Source of the DNA: Aphrocallistes beatrix
Taxonomy: Eukaryota > Porifera > Hexactinellida > Sceptrulophora > Aphrocallistidae
Reading direction: 5' to 3'
Length of the DNA: 64,000 nt
NCBI GenBank assembly: GCA_963281255.1
Contig: OY725500.1
Location: 620,001 to 684,000, forward strand
Shown: positions 52,601 through 62,460 of the stretch, piece after piece
Layout: every line of letters starts with the position of its first letter
Position numbering within the stretch: position 1 is the first letter of the stretch
Program-made: the position numbers and the translations under genes
The notes under the pieces: generated by a model
The model's input: only the letters and a program-made list of their open reading frames with translations
Databases searched by the model: none
What the model was told of the DNA's origin: nothing

Positions 52601-54644
52601 ACACCCTGAACAGGAACTCCCTCTAACTGCCGGGGAGTATGTGTACGTGTATGGGGGTGAGGATGAAGACGGATTCTACGTGGGTAAACTTCCTGGGGGA
52701 AAACACGGACTCGTTCCATCCAATTTTGTTGAGAAAATACAACACACGTTTTCTTCATCTGAGACTAAACCAAAGGAAGATCTTAGTCCTATCGAATCGT
52801 TAGAGTCCGCAAAGGGACCTTTAGAGCTCTACCTCAGGTCTCAATCGGGTGGAGACCCTCCCCTCCACAACTCCAACTCCAACCTGAGTAACATAATCGA
52901 GGAAGATGAGTCACTCCTGGAAGTTTCTAACCTCACTAAGATATCTGGAAACATCTCCAGTACTGAGTCCATAAAACTGCAAACTTCCAACGAGTCGCTT
53001 GACAAGATCAGCGAACTACACAGCAGCAACCCTCCCAGCCCGCGACACATTCTAACACCTAGCGACATCAAGGTGTCCTACACCCCTGGTGACATCGAGG
53101 TTAACTGGGAACATCCCTCTTATCAAGACGTTACAGGGATGAACGTTACATTTGGAGATGACACGTTGACGTATATAGACTCTGGAAACAAGAATTCCTT
53201 CTTGTTCAGTAGTTTAGATCGCGAACTGAGTCAGGACATTCATACACTGACTCTATCAGCTGTCACAGAGACAGGGACATCTGAAGGGGTGGAATTCACA
53301 GTGGATAGGAGGGAAGTACTAGCACCTTATGGCCTGAGCCTCTGTGAAGATGAGAATGGTTTGAAAGTTAGCTGGCAATTGCCTGACACTGAATCCTTGT
53401 CTTCTCCACTCATTTCATTCCAGATCCATTTGAATGGAGAACTCATCAGAACGGTTGACTATTCAGAATTCATTATCGACAATAGTGTCTTTGTTAGCGA
53501 GAGAGATCTGTTGAAGCTCCTAGAATCCAGTCCAGATGGGAAGGTCTCCATTTCAGTGAGATCGGTGCTGAGTGACGGGAGACAATCTCAGTTGAGTGTC
53601 GCTTTAGAGGTACCCTCGCGGCTTTCAACAAGCTCCGAGGCAACGCCTATCAGGATGATTTCCCTCGATTCAGATTCGACTGGCGATGGATCGAGGCGCT
53701 CTTCCAGCTCAGAGAGTGAGGTGTTGGAAGTTTTCAGGAAATCCTCCCTCGAATCAGATCAGATTCTCAATCAATTCCGAATCGCGTCTCAGCAAGAAGT
53801 GGCAGAAATGGCAGAGGTGGTTAGTAAACCGCCAATCGATCCAAGAACCGTTCTCGCCTCCCTGGGTGGCAGACAACGGCAGAGTTTCACACCTAACGAG
53901 GACGACCTCTTCACAGAGTTGGAGGCACAGGGTGCAGCCAACATAACTCCTTCCCCGATCTTCTCAATCGATGAGCCACAAACGCAATCTGATTCCGAAG
54001 ACGAACCAGACTCACCGCACTACACAGAAATCCCCACACTGGACGTGACAGTGACTTACTATGTGGCTCTGTACGACTACAATCCTAAGGAGGAGCCGAC
54101 TGACTATCAGCCTGAGTTGGAGCTGCAGAAAGGGGAAGTGGTGGCTATATACGGTCAGGTGGATGAAGATGGATTCCTTCAAGCACAAGTGGATGATAAG
54201 ATGGGACTGGTTCCGTATAACCTTGTTGAGAAGATCGATCTCTCTGATATCAGCGGAGAAACAAGTTCTGCTCTGCTCTTCCAAGCCACGAAACAGGCTT
54301 TCCCAGCCAAGAAATACACCGCCCTCTACTCCTACAACCCACGAGTAGACTCACCCAACTCAGAAGACATGGATGATGAGCTCTCATTCAAGAGTGGAGC
54401 CTCTATTTCCATATATGGAGATGTACAAGAGGACGGGTTTTACATCGGGGAACAGAATGGAGAAATGGGGTTTGTACCGTCCAATTTTGTTGAGCCAAGT
54501 GATCATATAAAACCGCCACAGTCTCCTCAACCACTTGACACCTCTGGTGGGTCTAAAGGCGCCAGCCCATTGGAACCACATAAAACGAAGACCATTCTGG
54601 CCAAGACAAAAGGGATTTTCAAGAGTCTTTCCAAAAAGTCATAA
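49674..54644 (+). CDS. RIMBP: RIM-binding protein (presynaptic SH3/FN3 scaffold)
   Basis: Two exons, 49674-49953 and 50491-54644, joined in phase 1; 1477 codons. The N-terminal ~690 residues are coiled coil with a Ser/Thr/Pro-rich break (about 255-320). Then SH3-I at about 781-843 (YLIRYSYDP ... GEYVYVYGGEDEDGFYVGKL ... GLVPSNFVEKI), at least two FN3-like domains (about 950-1035 and 1037-1136), an acidic linker, SH3-II at about 1281-1342 (VALYDYNPKE ... YGQVDEDGFLQAQV) and SH3-III at about 1367-1429 (TALYSYNPR ... YGDVQEDGFYIGEQ). The order SH3-FN3-SH3-SH3 and the DEDGFY motif are diagnostic. RIM-BPs link RIM and voltage-gated calcium channels at active zones. Vertebrate proteins have three FN3 domains; I see two with confidence. 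Exon 2 is 4.2 kb, unusually undivided. Confidence 0.93.
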
Positions 54645-55240
54645 AAATTTATATTTATCATAATCCGACACGATGCACTTGTGACACGTCCCATCCCATC
54701 TCTTGTATCATAATTAGTTTATTTTGGTAATTAGTATTATTTCTATGCAAATAGACTCACTTCCACACTCAATATCTGGACTCAATTCCCGTAACTGTAT
54801 TTATACTGTAGTGTAAATGTAATGTACATTAATATTTGAGTCACACTGTCTTATCTTACGCAGCAATTGTCCTTTTATGGTAGGATTAGCCGTAGAGCAA
54901 TTCGATGGATTAAGTGGAGTGGATACACGGTAAACCTCTAGATATGACACCACCGAATACGATAAACCCATAGGTGGATCCTAGGGGGGCCAGGGGGAGG
55001 GCAAAGCCCCTAAAGCTGTGCCTTGCCTCCCCCAAATGTTATGAAATGTTGGCGCCTACCGCCGCTCTTGCACGAACTCATTCTCCCGATTTACATTCCT
55101 ATGTACATAATACGTTGTGAACCTCTGAGATCCAGCAACAGCTGCTACTCCCAATGGTATCACATCTCAGAGGTTTACTTGTAGTTTGAGGTGAGGATTT
55201 TTAATAGGAAATTAATCCTAATTTTAATGTTTGCTTTGAG
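54645..55240. other. gap between RIM-BP and the stathmin-like gene
   Basis: 3' UTR of RIM-BP then spacer. TAAACCTCTAGATATG and CACATCTCAGAGGTTTACTT near 54930 and 55165, and ACCTCTGAGATCCAGCAACA at 55120, form imperfect inverted pairs that may be ends of an unnamed element. No gene seen. Confidence 0.5.
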
Positions 55241-57179
55241 ATGGGTTGCGGGAGCTCCCAACCATCCGTTTCCAACCCTCAGCACAGCATACCGCAAGAT
55301 ACCACACACCAGCACACAGCCACTAAGTATGATTCCCAGCAAACTCACAACTCTCCAACCAAAAACCCAGACAAGGAGAGCTCTCCCACTGAAGATAGTA
55401 TATCTTCTTCCCCAGTTCCTAAAGGTTAGATATATGTTTAGATACTAGACACCTGTCTATAACGGCCACCCAAGGGACTAAAATTGTCCGTTATCTACAG
55501 GTGGCTGATATATAGAGTGTCCATTATAGCAGACACTGTAATACTGTATGCATGTCATTCGTTTTGTGGTTGATTCGTTTGCATTCATAGGTGTGAAATT
55601 GGAGTTCAACTTTAAGGAAGGAAATTCTCCAACAGAGCCTCCAGAGAGAATCTTGAAGGTGAATATGAAAATTATTTTATCATCTCACTTAACAGTTGAA
55701 ATGAATTCTCTTAATGGAAGTGAAGCAATTTGAACTTGTCTAGCTGCAACAAGAAAGTCGACATGAACTAACTGAACAGATGTTAGAAGAAAAGCAAAAG
55801 TTAGCCGAGTTTAGGCATCAAAAAGTTAGTCTTTTGTGTATTTAAGTGGATTACTATTCAGAGAGTTTGATAGTGCATTATCTAGCAACTGGAGCTAATA
55901 AAGGCTAATCTTTCTAAGGACAGTCACAAGGGAAAACTGAGAAAAGAAATTTTGGCAGCTCAGGAGTTTGATAAAGCGCAAAAGCAGTTTGTAGAAGTCA
56001 ATCATTGAATTGCTAACTCAAGAGTATTTTAATAATTCTATGGATTCTAATGTCTGTTGTATTTGGTTAGATTGAGAAGAGTTTGGACTCTGCCGAGTCT
56101 AAACGCACAAAGTTATTAACAGAAAAGATTACTAAGATTAAACTCAGAGAGAAACAAGCCAAGCAAGTCAGAGAGAGGGTATGTTCCATATACGGTACAG
56201 TAGAACTCGGATAAGACGTACCCCTCCGGGAAGCGGAAAAAAGTACGTACTAACCGAGTTGATATTACATAGGAATATATGTATTAATTGAATTTTGGTA
56301 ATCAGAGAAATGAGTACGTACTAAGCCGAAGTACGTCTTATCCCGAGTACGTACTGACTGAGTTCTACTGTGTGTCTAAAAAAGGTTTAATTGCGAATCA
56401 GTGGATTTTTTCGTTTTGGTGTATTTCTGATCGGTTAATTATTTACCTTTAAATGGCGCTAGATTTTTGCTAACTCATTTCCGGTTAAGTCATTTTGGGC
56501 GGGGAAACCTTAGAAGTGTGTCTTTGCTATAAATAGAAATGACCCCAGGTAATTTAAGGGTTAAAATGTTCTAACTTTTTATGAGGAATTGAATTTAACG
56601 TTTCTAGGCAAAGAAAGGAGACTTGCTTGAAGATAATTCGTCTTTTGATCTATTTGAGGAACCAATCAGAATAGAACACGATGTGTCCTATAACACAGAT
56701 ACTACTGGTAAGTGTGAGAGTATTTTATCACGCATACTCAGGTTCTGGTAGAGCAGGGATAACAGTAATAAGAAATTCTTATCTTCAAACAGCCAAAGTA
56801 CGCTAGCTACATCACATCCCAAAATATGTCCAGTGGAAATATGATTTTCGACTGTCTGTAATATATAAGTGCTTGATTAATTTAATCATAAACCCATGCA
56901 ATTTAGATCATAATGGTCCATTTGATATACAGTCGAATTTGGTTTTGTCGCTAGCCTCTGTAAAAACATTTATTAGTAATAATAGTAATTCCATTACAAA
57001 ATAGTCTGTTTTTTGTCAACTGTACAAAAAAATGCTTTTGACTATACTAATTACGTATGTTGTAAAATTATTGTTTGACATCTGATTTAGATGGTGATTG
57101 GGGTGAAATGAACGATTCATCTTTCCTGCAACCAGATCCCTTGGAACCAGACGGGCCTGGTTCAGTCATCACCATGTAA
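55241..57179 (+). CDS. stathmin-like protein with N-terminal lipidation signal
   Basis: Seven small exons: 55241-55424, 55591-55658, 55744-55824, 55886-55990, 56071-56178, 56608-56707, 57091-57179; 735 nt, 244 codons, all GT-AG. It starts MGCGSSQPS, a classic N-myristoylation plus Cys3 palmitoylation signal, followed by ~50 Ser/Thr/Gln-rich residues. The middle (GVKLEFNFKEG, then a long Lys/Glu helix with QMLEEKQKLAEFRHQ, EILAAQEFDKAQKQFIEKSL and LREKQAKQVRER) resembles the stathmin domain, which sequesters tubulin; STMND1 and neuronal stathmins are likewise N-terminally lipidated. The tail is acidic and ends PGSVITM, a possible PDZ-type C-terminus. MITE G is in intron 5 and H in intron 1. 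Family call is by pattern, so moderate. Confidence 0.62.
55452..55542. mobile_element. MITE family H, stathmin-like intron 1
   Basis: About 90 bp; CACCTGTCTATAACGGCCAC at left and CATTATAGCAGACACTG at right, followed by TA. Confidence 0.65.
56198..56370. mobile_element. MITE family G, stathmin-like intron 5
   Basis: 173 bp; left CAGTAGAACTCGGATAAGAC, right GTACTGACTGAGTTCTACTG, preceded by TA. Interior repeats GTACGTACT and CGTCTTATCC in inverted form. Confidence 0.82.
56440..56570. repeat. family J dispersed repeat, second copy
   Basis: TCATTTCCGGTTAAGTCATT, GGGCGGGGAAACC, CTATAAATAGAAA and AAGGGTTAAAA, as in 30053-30205. Confidence 0.6.
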
Positions 57180-57766
57180 CGCTATGATATTTGCTGGACA
57201 ATTCAACATACTATTATCACTGATACAGTATTTAAACGCTTCATTATTACAGTTGTATGTTTGTGTGTGTGTATGAACGTAGAAGTATTTCCTTGATTTG
57301 TGTGTTATTATTGATTCATTATATTGGACTCGGGTTACATTTTAGCTACAGTTATATAATGTTGTATGGAAATACATGCAATCTAGTACGTACATAATTG
57401 TAATTAGAAAACGAATAAGTTTATTGCGTGATATAAGTATGTGCATTTGTAATTAGAGATTTCGAATTAAACATTTTAAGAATGCTTATAAATATAATCA
57501 ACTTGGGTCCTATCTATCTTCCCTCCCCATTTTCCCCTCCTCATGTAGGGTACCTTATCTTGATCCTTGTAAGAGAGTTCGTAGTTTTGTAAATTGATAG
57601 AAGGCTCATTATATTTCTTGATAATTGTCCAATTCCTACTTACATCAAGACACTGATCTCACATTACACTCTGCAACACTGTATGCACATAGCTAATACT
57701 CAAGTCTAATCAAAACTGGCAAACTACTCAAGAGTACCAAACGAATCGCCTGACTACGAACCAGAA
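57180..57766. other. gap between stathmin-like gene and SNAP-25
   Basis: 3' flank and 5' flank only; A/T-rich with a (GT)n stretch near 57262. No gene or repeat recognised. Confidence 0.5.
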
Positions 57767-58414
57767 ATGGCCTACAACAGAGGAGGAACTGAATACACAG
57801 ATGAGATCGATCAGACACGAGCACAGATCGATAAGAAGACAGATGAATCCCTCGCCGCTACTCGGCGCATCAAGATTATGGCGGTTGAGACGGAGAGAAC
57901 TGGGGCGGATGCGTTGATGGCACTGAACGACCAAGGGGAACAGCTCGACAACATAGAGGACAACTTAGAAAACATAGACTCCGGCCTTAAGCGGACGGAT
58001 CGCGAGCTCGATGACATTGAGAAGTGCTGCGGTCTGTGCAGACTCCCAGGGGGCAGGACCAAGAGCTACGCCAAGTCCAAGAACTACAAGAAAGCGTACG
58101 GGGCGAAAGCGCGCAAACAGGAAATGATCAGCAACCAGCCGGGATACTACGGGTCTACAGCTGGTAACGCTGTCACCACACAGCCCAAAGGCCCCATCAT
58201 CAACCGAGTGACGAATGACGTGAGGGAAGATGAGATGGAGGCGAACTTGCAAGGAGTGGATCAGCTCCTGAACAATATGAAGGACATCGCTGGGGATATG
58301 GGGACCGAACTGGACAGACAGAACGAGCAGTTAGGACGGATTGATAGGAAGGTGGTAGCCAATGAGGAGCATATCCGTGTAGCTAACTACCGTGTAGTGA
58401 AGCAGCTGAACTAG
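57767..58414 (+). CDS. SNAP25: SNAP-25 (Qbc-SNARE)
   Basis: A single exon, 215 codons, close to the 206 of human SNAP-25. Two SNARE helices are visible: Qb at about 20-85 (ATRRIKIMAVETERTGADAL, NDQGEQLDNIEDNLENIDSG with the zero-layer Gln) and Qc at about 150-212 (MEANLQGVDQLLNNMKDIAG, LDRQNEQLGRIDRK with its Gln, ending in VANEEHI..AN). The linker begins with a cysteine cluster, CCGLCRLP, the usual palmitoylation site, here with three Cys rather than four. SNAP-25 forms the fusion complex with syntaxin and synaptobrevin at the plasma membrane. SNAP-25 genes usually have several introns, so the intronless form is notable. Sits 590 bp after the stathmin-like gene and on the same strand as RIM-BP. 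Confidence 0.93.
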   Translation: MAYNRGGTEYTDEIDQTRAQIDKKTDESLAATRRIKIMAVETERTGADALMALNDQGEQLDNIEDNLENIDSGLKRTDRELDDIEKCCGLCRLPGGRTKSYAKSKNYKKAYGAKARKQEMISNQPGYYGSTAGNAVTTQPKGPIINRVTNDVREDEMEANLQGVDQLLNNMKDIAGDMGTELDRQNEQLGRIDRKVVANEEHIRVANYRVVKQLN

Positions 58415-58831
58415 CGTGATTGAGTGGTATTATAGAGAATGTAACTTTCCATTTGTGTAACATTGCCCCACCTACTAGACTGACTGATACTTAATTATGA
58501 TAGATGTAAAGGATTAAAATAGACCACTATACTACATGTAGTTGTATTGAGTGATTTTCTCTATTTTCTGTGGATGGGCTTGGAAAGGAAATACGGATAA
58601 GGTATGCAAATTCAGTTGATCTACTGCTACAAGCACTGTTCAAACATTAGTTAGGGGGAAATACCAGAATTTATTTTTTAGAAAGTTTAGCGAAACATAT
58701 TCATTTTTAGTGTGCAGTTTTTAAAATGAGTGTCCGTAATTCCCTCCTCTTCTTGCAAAATCAAATATACAGTATAGTTGTGTTATTATTATATTTAATA
58801 ATTCCATTCGCACTCCCATCCAATCTTTAGA
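58415..58831. other. gap between SNAP-25 and the second Protor-like gene
   Basis: A/T-rich flanks only; nothing recognised. Confidence 0.5.
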
Positions 58832-59548
58832 ATGGATAAACCTTCGCTACGATTTAAGAAACGATCTAAGAAATTCTCATCCAGTGCGAAACTCGAAAGT
58901 TGTGATAAATTCGACTATCCAACAATGCGTAAATCTCCGCATTGGATGGTTATAATCGGGTTCATTCAGCCGCTGTTCCGAGATAGAGAGTTCAGTTCTG
59001 TTCCTCCCTTGGACCTGATGGAAATACAGAAGCGGATAAATCTCCTTCAGGTTGATAAGGCGAGCACGGAAAATCTCCAGCTTTTGTTTAATGAAGAAAT
59101 TAAAAGGTTTTTCGTTGCGCTTAGGGAAGGATTTAAGAACGTGTCAGGGACAGAGTTTTTGTTGAAACTAGCTAAGATCTGGAAATATTTACACACCGTA
59201 TCGATCCCATGTCTAACTGCACTTTTTGTCCCCTTCGAAACCAAGGTTCCTGTCCACAAGATCATCTTAAACAATTTCCGTGACGTGCTCCTTATGAAGA
59301 TCGACTTGATGAAATACTTAGCTGAAACGAGACTCGAAATCCGCACATCTGAGTTTTCAGATCGATCCATGATTCCTGATGAGATCTCACACATGCTCCT
59401 GATCCTACAGATGGAGGTGGACTTCTATCCAGAGCTCCAGGAGATGTTGAGACTGGCTATGGACAATAGCTACGAACCTATCTGGCCTCCTTTCACCATC
59501 CTAGAAGAGGTAACGGATTCTCCTCAATTAAGCAACAAGCTGCTTTAG
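58832..59548 (+). CDS. PRR5/Protor-like (HbrB-type) protein, copy 2
   Basis: A 238-codon ORF starting MDKPSLRFKKRSKKFSS, basic, then MRKSPHWMVIIGFIQPLFRD, a helical region (MEIQKRINLLQ, LQLLFNEEIKRFFVALREGF), and the HbrB-like core KIWKYLHTVSIPCLTALFVP, ILNNFRDVLLMKIDLMKYLA and SHMLLILQMEVDFYPELQEM. PRR5/PRR5L proteins bind Rictor in TOR complex 2. From about 59113 onward it is almost identical to 1-390. After codons for ILEE the sequence GAAGAG|GTAACG could be a splice donor, so the last 11 codons (VTDSPQLSNKLL) may be intronic read-through; I saw no convincing downstream exon. Confidence 0.68.
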   Translation: MDKPSLRFKKRSKKFSSSAKLESCDKFDYPTMRKSPHWMVIIGFIQPLFRDREFSSVPPLDLMEIQKRINLLQVDKASTENLQLLFNEEIKRFFVALREGFKNVSGTEFLLKLAKIWKYLHTVSIPCLTALFVPFETKVPVHKIILNNFRDVLLMKIDLMKYLAETRLEIRTSEFSDRSMIPDEISHMLLILQMEVDFYPELQEMLRLAMDNSYEPIWPPFTILEEVTDSPQLSNKLL

Positions 59549-60443
59549 TTAAACTTAGATATCGAGAACTGCTATATATTATTGTGTGTATATTTTGTAC
59601 TTGTTATCCATTGGTAAACTGAAAGTCTTAATTTAGCTACTACAGAAGCTGTTGAAAGATGTATATCTATGTCTCATTCATATTTCATACTTGCCAACCG
59701 TCCCGCGTCCCGCTTTTAGCCGCACTTGTCCCGCTTTTTGAAGCTTGCATCTCGCTTTTGCGATAATAACAATATATTATAATGATCTAAGCATTGCTTC
59801 TTCCAATTAGGTAATAAGTTTGTGGAATTGACTAGAGTCCCGTTCTTTTAGTGGGACGTCCCGTTCTTTTGACGGGACGTTCCGTTGCATGCATTTCGAT
59901 CAAGGTTCCTTCCCGATCCATGAAATAATCCAATTATTACATTAGGGCATCAGTATACATATGTAGTATACGTACATTTTCATTACTATACTACTTACGT
60001 ATTACTTTTGGCTGCTACGAAGAAAAGTCTAGATATTTCTGAGCCCCCAATCGCTGATCATTAATTCTATATGAATTCGAATTATCCAACTAGTTTAATT
60101 ATTATTATTTCCTAGTTATTTCTCCACTTATATTTTATAAAATACTTACGTAAGTAACATTTTCAGCTTTGATATATTGTAATCTCAACATATAACATTG
60201 AATTTATGTACTGATGTGTTTTGTCCCGCCAAACTTCTAAATGTCCCGCTAAAGACTTGCTATAGGTTGGCAAGTATGATATTTTGACAGGTACAATGAT
60301 GTTAGATCCAGAGCAATTTTAACTCAATTTGGTGCATCGATCAAAACGAATTGATGAACCAGATAGCATTTAGGTTAATATCACTGAATTAGATTCTAAG
60401 ATTAATCTTCGCTATTAAAACTCGAGTCGAGGATATCGTATTT
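59549..60443. other. gap between Protor copy 2 and ECH1
   Basis: Mostly occupied by a long P-related element (59687-60277); remainder is flank. Confidence 0.6.
59687..60277. mobile_element. long relative of the P family
   Basis: 591 bp with inverted ends ATACTTGCCAACCGTCCCG and TATAGGTTGGCAAGTAT. CCCGCTTTT blocks and a GTGGGACGTCCCGTTCTTTT / GACGGGACGTTCCG pair lie near the left side. Interior (59900-60200) differs from other copies and has no ORF. Confidence 0.7.
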
Positions 60444-61343
60444 ATGTTATCTCGCTTTGCACACACTTTGTCATTCCTACCTGCATCAAGGAGAATGCTC
60501 TCTCTAGCCTCATATGATCGTTTCTCAACACTTAAAGTCTCTTCTCCTTCTCAGTTCGTGTGTCATGTCGAGTTGAATCGTCCAGCTAGTCTCAATGCGA
60601 TGAATGCCAAGTTCTTCACAGAATTAGGCGAATGTTTTAATCAAATCTCGAATGACTCTGACATTCGCTGTGTAGTATTGTCTGGTGCTGGTCGGGTATT
60701 CTCAGCTGGTCTAGACTTAAAAGAAGCTTCTTCACTCTTCGCCAGTGCAACCGATACGCAAGATCCCTCTAGAAAAGCACTGGAGCTGTACAGGACTGCC
60801 ATAGTTCCTTTACAAGCATCCATTTCATCCCTCGAAAAGTGTCTCAAACCGGTTATCTGCGCGGTGCATTCAGCTTGTGTGGGAGGGGGAGTTGACCTGA
60901 TAAGTTCTGCTGACATCAGACTCGCGACCAATGACGCCTACTTTCAGATCAAAGAAGTGGATATAGGCCTGGCTGCAGATATCGGCACGCTACAGAGATT
61001 CCAAAAAATAGTCGGGAATGACAGTATTTCTCGAGAACTAGCTTACACTTGCAGGAAACTAACTTCTCCAGAGGCGTTAAAAATCGGTTTAGTCAGCGCT
61101 ACATTCGAGAATAAAGACGAAATGATGCAAGCTGCGTTGAAAATGTCTTCAGAAATAGCGAGTAAGAGTCCGATAGCCATCGTGGGTACGAAGAAAGGCA
61201 TCAACTTCTCACGAGACCATTCTGTGGATGAGAGTTTAGAGTACATGGCCACTTGGAATATGGCTATGCTGCAATCTGAAGATCTGATCAAAGCCATGAT
61301 GGCTAACATCAACAAGGAGAAGCCTGTCTTCTCCAAGCTGTAG
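60444..61343 (+). CDS. ECH1: delta(3,5)-delta(2,4)-dienoyl-CoA isomerase
   Basis: Intronless, 299 codons (human ECH1 328). The first ~30 residues (MLSRFAHTLSFLPASRRMLS) form a mitochondrial presequence, and the protein ends FSKL, a peroxisomal PTS1 signal, so dual targeting as known for mammalian ECH1 is likely. Crotonase fold motifs: VELNRPASLNAMN, VVLSGAGRVFSAGLDLKE (oxyanion hole), ICAVHSACVGGGVDLISSAD (second oxyanion glycine), and FQIKEVDIGLAADIGTLQRF, which carries the Glu and Asp catalytic pair characteristic of dienoyl-CoA isomerases rather than plain enoyl-CoA hydratases. The enzyme moves double bonds during beta-oxidation of odd-position unsaturated fatty acids. High confidence. Confidence 0.94.
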   Translation: MLSRFAHTLSFLPASRRMLSLASYDRFSTLKVSSPSQFVCHVELNRPASLNAMNAKFFTELGECFNQISNDSDIRCVVLSGAGRVFSAGLDLKEASSLFASATDTQDPSRKALELYRTAIVPLQASISSLEKCLKPVICAVHSACVGGGVDLISSADIRLATNDAYFQIKEVDIGLAADIGTLQRFQKIVGNDSISRELAYTCRKLTSPEALKIGLVSATFENKDEMMQAALKMSSEIASKSPIAIVGTKKGINFSRDHSVDESLEYMATWNMAMLQSEDLIKAMMANINKEKPVFSKL

Positions 61344-61834
61344 TCTTTCGATCCGGGATGCCATTGGCTGGATTCCTTCTCTTCAGATAAAGCTGATTAA
61401 AGATCGTGATATGATTGTGCAAGTTAGTATCTTGTGTTATTATTATTAAAAGGTCGGACATTATTTGATTTTGAAATTTATATTTTTAGCTTTTCGTAGT
61501 GATGTATTTGAAAAACTCATTTTTTCTATTTTTTTGCGAACGTGATACTCTGGATTTATAATACAGAATTGAACGAGATTACAAGGAATCCTTAAGTTAG
61601 TTAATCAAATAAACATTCTAGGTTTGATTGAATGTCAAATTGGATTGACTTCGTTCCTGGGACTGAGTGAGGGATTTAAAAATTGCACCACAATCGAGCT
61701 GAACTAAGGACTCATTGCATGATCTAGTATCACCATAGTAGCAGTAATAAAACTTTATGAAACATTTTTTAATAAAACTCTCGAAAACCAATCAATCACG
61801 TAAATCATATAGCATTACTGTAGTGGTCATAGCA

Positions 61835-61996
61835 CAGTGGTTCCCAACCTGGGGTCCATGACCCATTAGTGACCCACAGAAGATATCAGGGGTCCACAGG
61901 ATTCAAAATTTTGTATTACGGTTAATAGGAGGGGGTCCACAGAATATAGGAAAATTTCTATAGAGGTCCACAGCCTAGAAAGGTTGAAAACCACTG
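61835..61996. mobile_element. hAT-type MITE with 8-bp target duplication
   Basis: 162 bp; CAGTGGTTCCCAACCTGGGG at left, AGGTTGAAAACCACTG at right. Flanked by TCATAGCA (61827-61834) and TCGTAGCA (61997-62004), 7 of 8 identical. Confidence 0.87.
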
Positions 61997-62314
61997 TCGT
62001 AGCATCTCCGAGGTTCACAATGTATTGTTTAACAGTAGAATCTCAATCGGGAGGAGAATGGGTTGTGTCGTAGTTAGAGTTTTCCTGTATAGCACACGAT
62101 CTACTCAGTATTTAGACAAGCTTACTTACCCCACCAACTTGGCTAATACGAAACGACACTTCTGTGTGTCTTTTCCACACCTTTCGAAATAGTGAATACT
62201 GGCTTTCAAACTAAGTATAGGTGCAACTGGGCAATAATCGCTGGGTGGGCGCCTATACTTCTGTACTATCGACTGACACACTTTTGGGCGGGCAAATGTC
62301 CACCTAAATCAGGG

Positions 62315-62460
62315 ACGGCGCCACTGGTCCGGTTGGTTCGGTAAAAACCGGACCACTTTTCAAAAGTAGCCCCAGATTGGTCCTGTTAAACCGAACAACT
62401 TGTCAAAAGTGGTCCGGACCACTTCTAAAGCCGTGGCGAGAGGCGAGGCGTAGCGAGGGT
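62315..62460. repeat. GGTCCGG-rich inverted repeat
   Basis: Repeated and inverted ACCGGACCACTTTT / AAAAGTGGTCCGGACC segments; a probable small TIR element, boundaries uncertain. Confidence 0.45.

Noticed and set aside
52319..53071. Antisense ORFs inside RIM-BP exon 2
   Set aside because: Shadows of a long low-stop-codon coding exon.
62315..62460. Riboswitch or structured RNA from inverted GGTCCGG repeats
   Set aside because: Better explained as a small decayed TIR element; no adjacent gene or conserved aptamer pattern.
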